Part shown: positions 8,601-11,521 of the stretch, piece after piece | How positions within the stretch are numbered: the stretch's first letter is position 1 | Layout of the letters: every line of letters starts with the position of its first letter | NCBI GenBank assembly: GCA_027604005.1 | Contig: JADGJT010000572.1 | Location: 1-11,521 of the forward strand | DNA from: Dinochytrium kinnereticum | Lineage: Eukaryota; Chytridiomycota; Chytridiomycetes; Chytridiales; Chytridiaceae | Reading direction: 5' to 3' | Length of the DNA stretch: 11,521 nucleotides | Notes under the pieces: model-generated | Told to the model about the DNA's origin: nothing | The model's input: only the letters and a program-made list of their open reading frames with translations | Database searches by the model: none | Translations under genes and position numbers: made by a program

Positions 8601-11521
8601 ATAGACTCGTTGGTCCCACAGAATTTAACAAACGACAACAGCCAAATACAAACGCCCTTTCTTGAAACAGCTGCCGATGTCGGGTTAACCTCTTTCAAAG
8701 ATCGAACAATGACCTCATTGATCAACTCAAGCTGAGGCTCAAAAATCTTTGACCCTGGGGAAGGGAACACCACATCCGCGATATCAAGATACTCATCCAA
8801 AATAGAAGAGTTGAATCCAAAGGCTGCAGCGCAGACCGCCTCCCCAACAGTAAAGTTGACTTCAATATGCTTCCCGAGTGACTGAGGCAAAGTGAACATA
8901 AAATCAATGATCCGCTTTCGTAAAGACGGAGCTCCAACTCCAATATGGCCAAGTGCCGTGATTGCAGACTCTTGAAGCTAAAAAAAAAACAACAAACAAA
9001 TTCAATGGAAACCCGTCGTACTCCTACCCGAAAAACAAACCTTCAAATCCTTTGTCTGGTTGCTAAACTCCTCCAACTTCTTTACAATCTTCTCTACTGA
9101 AACAGAGCCAGTTTCCGATTGAGGTTTCTCACTCTTTGTCAAATCGTCCACCTCCATTTGATCCTCGCCATCCTTCGCAGCAGGCAATAAAGATCCATAC
9201 CTGCCAATCTCGGTTAAAGCAACGCATGCACCAAGAACAAGAATGCTAGATGTTGACGCCAGTAACTCGAACATGGAAAGAATGCTCTTCTGATGAAGTT
9301 CTGCGTTGACAACCTTCTCCGGGAACCGGTAGTAAAGGCGACCAATGATATATCCCAAAGCTAAAGTCGAACCATGGCGCAATTCAAGGGTTGTCTAGTT
9401 GTTTTAAAACACGCTTATGATGTAGCTTCCTTACCTGCTTTGACTGATCAGCAATGGTAGTGTTGAGATCAGATATAAGAGTTGTGATATGATTCAGGCG
9501 CGTCGGATCCTCCGCGTCGCAGGTGGCGACGATTCCAAGAATCCGAGCCATACACATACGGGTCTCGCCTCTGATGGAAGAAAGAAAGGTCTGCAGATAC
9601 GTTCGTAAGTATGAGAGCCATACTTTTCAGTCACCTTAAGCCAATCGATGCGGTCCCTGTACTCATTAGAAAAGGCAGACGGGCCCAAAGAAATGAGTTC
9701 CAGAAGGCAAGAAGAAGCGACCGACTGAAGAAGAGCGTCTAAGAGATATCAGGACAACCATAAAAAGCAGTTATAGCCCCACCCGCATCCTCATCTCTCA
9801 AAGCTCCCTCCACGAGGCTAACATACAATCCAATCACACTATCATCCGACGCCGTCTTCGACTCACCCCAAAGCTTTTGCAGAAAGTGCTTGTAAGCTTT
9901 TCGGGTCAGCATATCAGAGATCTTCGACCCGTCCTCATTATCCGATGTGATAGAGGGCGAAATATCCGAGAGCCGCGAGGACGGATAGGCAGTGAGAACA
10001 AACAACCTCCTCGAAAACTCAAGAGCGGAAGTATAGCCTTCCGCTGTGTAAGATCCTACATACCTTTGTTGAACCTCATGATGAGCATCTCGATTCATTT
10101 CTACAGCAATTGGCCTTACCTCACCCCAGCAACGCGAGCGGCGGTTCTCGGCTTTTTACCCATATCCCGGAAACATTTAAGCGTCTCGGCAAGATCAGGG
10201 AGTTTCTGCTTATACTTTGCAAAGGTATCCTCCTCTTCCGTCGAAAGATCCTGGAACTTCGCAATAACAGGCGGGACAGGGAATTCAAGGCCACGACGAC
10301 CCTCCTCTTTAACCTCAATTTTTGGATCTGCCGACGCAACGATACAAATGTACCGAGAAAGGGCATGGGAGAATGGGAACAACAAGCGTGCATACTTGAC
10401 AGCCACAAGACGCGCCTGAGGCTCGGACTGAAAGCATGTGAGAAAATAAGTCACTCGGCAGTCACCCACTTTATGAATATTCTCAAGAATCACTTCCTCA
10501 ATTTGCTCTCGAGTCTCGGCGTTGTTGACAGAGTCCTTGAAGGCATCGACCATGGCCGAAAGGGAATCCTGCACTGATACCTTCACGTTCCTAGACTCAT
10601 CCGAAATCGCCTTAAAAAACTGACGCAAGATCTGAAGGTCCTTCGCGACCACCTCGGGAGCTAGAGGGCGAGTTCAGAAAAAAGGACTCGAGGGATAACG
10701 AAACCTTTCTTTGAAATCATCCCAACAGCTTCATAGGCGAATCCGCGGATGCTCTCTCCTTCTTGGCTTCGGTCCTCATTGTTTTCATCAATGAACTTAA
10801 GAAGCCCGGCAAGCAAGACGTTTGCAACGGGCTTAATCCTGTCGCTTCGGCCCTACAAATGCTGAATTAAGAGACATACTGGCCGGTTGAGGTTGATATG
10901 TACCATTCTAGCAACCCACTGCACGAACGACATTCCAGCAGAGCGAAGCTTTGTGGTCGTTCCATTCCCTAAAAACAGGGTATTACATTCAACCCTGAAT
11001 AAACCAAGCAAGTACCATAGAGAGCATCAAACGCAGTCTGAAGCATCGGGTTCAATTCGTTCGCTGCCCTAATCGACTTGGATAGGTACGATATGGCCCT
11101 AAGCTTCAACGTCAAAGATCCGGGAGCACGACGGTCAACCGGCAGAACTTGCTGCCCAAGGGTCAACGTCCCCAAATACAGAGTGAAAAGGCCCTTAATG
11201 ACGGCCTCATCTTCCAGATCCGGTTTTGGCATTCTCTTCAAAGCATCCTCACCAGCAGAAACCAACTCGTGATTAGCATCAGCGGAGGAAATCACAAAGA
11301 TGAGGAATCGGTCGTTGGCATAAAGCTTGTCTGGAATAACGGTCAAGAGCTGAAGAAACTTGGCTAGACCCAGCTGCAAACCTTTAGTCATTGCAAGATG
11401 GCGGCATTATTTACCTTGATGGCCCTCAATTCATTTTGAGAAGCGCTCCAGCGTGACTTTCCTCCGTTTGTCACGCTGAGGACCATTGCCGGGCTAAGAC
11501 CAGGCGGGATCGGAATGGATG
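5635..11521 (-). CDS. ECM29: Proteasome adaptor/scaffold protein ECM29 (5' end off the window)
   Basis: Family knowledge: Ecm29 is a very large HEAT-repeat protein that bridges the 20S core and 19S regulatory particle of the 26S proteasome, restrains its ATPases and acts in assembly quality control. Seen here: 1667 residues to the stop, against about 1850 for known members, so roughly 200 N-terminal residues are missing. In order: PIPPGLSPAMV near the edge; SSADANHELVSAGEDALKR; IKPVANVLLAGLLKFI; LRHGSTLALGYIIGRLYYR; IFQEGALGATPDGGSLTTY; SDMNQPDLVYKFMSLASH with AIWNSRRGA; FQFDPNLKV followed by SIWRSLV; WRTREASCLALADLIHGREL; DDIKESVRVAA; LKPHISDIVTTLLEGLSSME-PQVMNYL; RLSAAKSSPMMEAIETC; EVLPLAFIGRKDA; and GRTWEGKEAVLEGLLEV. 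These closely follow the conserved core of fungal and animal ECM29. HEAT-like helix pairs fill the sequence, with acidic linkers coded near 9170-9110 and 6300-6240. The C-terminus is LQEFRKDVSGMDLS. Identification is secure; exact C-terminal exon ends are less so. Confidence 0.95.
5811..5816 (+). terminator. Candidate AATAAA poly(A) signal for the CSC1-like gene
   Basis: This is the first AATAAA on the plus strand after the CSC1-like stop codon, about 190 nt downstream. It sits inside the ECM29 intron at 5831-5772, in antisense. Fungal poly(A) signals are often degenerate, so an earlier A-rich site may be used instead. Confidence 0.35.
10428..10469 (-). other. Stop-free 42-nt intron in ECM29
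   Basis: The open frame continues through this segment, which would add 14 residues. It begins GTGGGT, ends TTTCAG after a pyrimidine-rich stretch, and contains GTGAC about 22 nt from the end. Removing it joins ILENIHK to SEPQARLVAVKYA, giving the spacing I expect for the conserved ECM29 segment ending VAVKxA. I treat it as a phase-0 intron. Confidence 0.75.

Larger units (their letters stand above)
5635..11521 (-). other. Exon-intron map of ECM29
   Basis: Nineteen exons, read on the minus strand: 11521-11415 (partial), 11373-11016, 10968-10904, 10852-10705, 10660-10470, 10427-10160, 10100-9783, 9738-9635, 9590-9435, 9394-9041, 8977-8597, 8533-7923, 7863-7626, 7581-7422, 7376-6472, 6423-6165, 6120-5936, 5892-5832 and 5771-5635, totalling 5006 nt. 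The first complete codon starts at 11519. The eighteen introns are 41, 47, 51, 44, 42, 59, 44, 44, 40, 63, 63, 59, 44, 45, 48, 44, 43 and 60 nt, all GT-AG with matching phases. Joins that restore conserved motifs include REA-S-CLALADL, PQVM-N-YLTF and ELRAIK-LGLAKFL. Joins around 10904/10852, 10160/10100 and 5832/5771 rest on phase and alignment from memory, so they are the weakest. Confidence 0.8.

Noticed and set aside
8981..8989. Homopolymer A run as a possible poly(A) tail or retroposed copy
   Set aside because: On the minus strand it is the T-rich tract just before the AG of an ECM29 intron, a normal splice-acceptor feature.
9877..10419. A 180-codon open frame on the plus strand
   Set aside because: It lies antisense to ECM29 exons with strong family motifs, spans an ECM29 intron, and its translation shows no recognisable family. 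It is a chance shadow.
5635..11521. ECM29 as a pseudogene, because every simple open frame is short
   Set aside because: All breaks are explained by short GT-AG introns with matching phases, and the joined protein keeps the conserved motifs through to a normal C-terminus.
1..11521. Mobile element, CRISPR array, tRNA or a novel multi-gene system
   Set aside because: I found no terminal repeats, transposase or reverse-transcriptase motifs, regularly spaced repeats or tRNA-like structures. The three genes belong to well-known unrelated families.

Overview
The window is nuclear DNA from a eukaryote with a compact, intron-dense genome. My best guess is a fungus, possibly an early-diverging (zoosporic or chytrid-like) lineage. 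The reasons are the fungal-style CSC1 channel, the tight gene packing, and very short spliceosomal introns. I resolved 38 introns of 37-71 nt, about four per kb of coding sequence, many with a CTAAC or CTGAC branch-point-like motif just before the AG. The lineage call is an inference; no marker gene is present.

Three protein-coding genes fill the window. Most long open frames are broken by introns, so I rebuilt each gene by joining GT-AG introns in matching phase and checking against family hallmarks. (1) Minus strand, 1906 to 1 and beyond: an ABCB10/Mdl1-type mitochondrial half ABC transporter. It has a presequence, the whole membrane domain and the first few residues of the nucleotide-binding domain; the rest lies off the left edge. 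(2) Plus strand, 2094-5619: a complete 13-exon CSC1/OSCA/TMEM63-family osmosensitive cation channel of 995 aa. (3) Minus strand, 11521 to 5635: the last 1667 residues of ECM29, the HEAT-repeat proteasome adaptor, in 19 exons; its N-terminus lies off the right edge.

Genes 1 and 2 are divergent, with 187 bp between start codons. Genes 2 and 3 converge with only 15 bp between stop codons, so their 3' ends must overlap. No gene-free stretch exceeds 300 bp. I see no tRNA, rRNA, transposon, CRISPR array or other mobile element.

The three genes have unrelated housekeeping roles: mitochondrial export, ion flux at a membrane, and proteasome assembly. Nothing suggests they work as one system, and I found no previously undescribed system. 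The points worth a second look concern gene structure: stop-free introns whose length is a multiple of three, ambiguous in-frame splice acceptors, and the overlapping convergent 3' ends.
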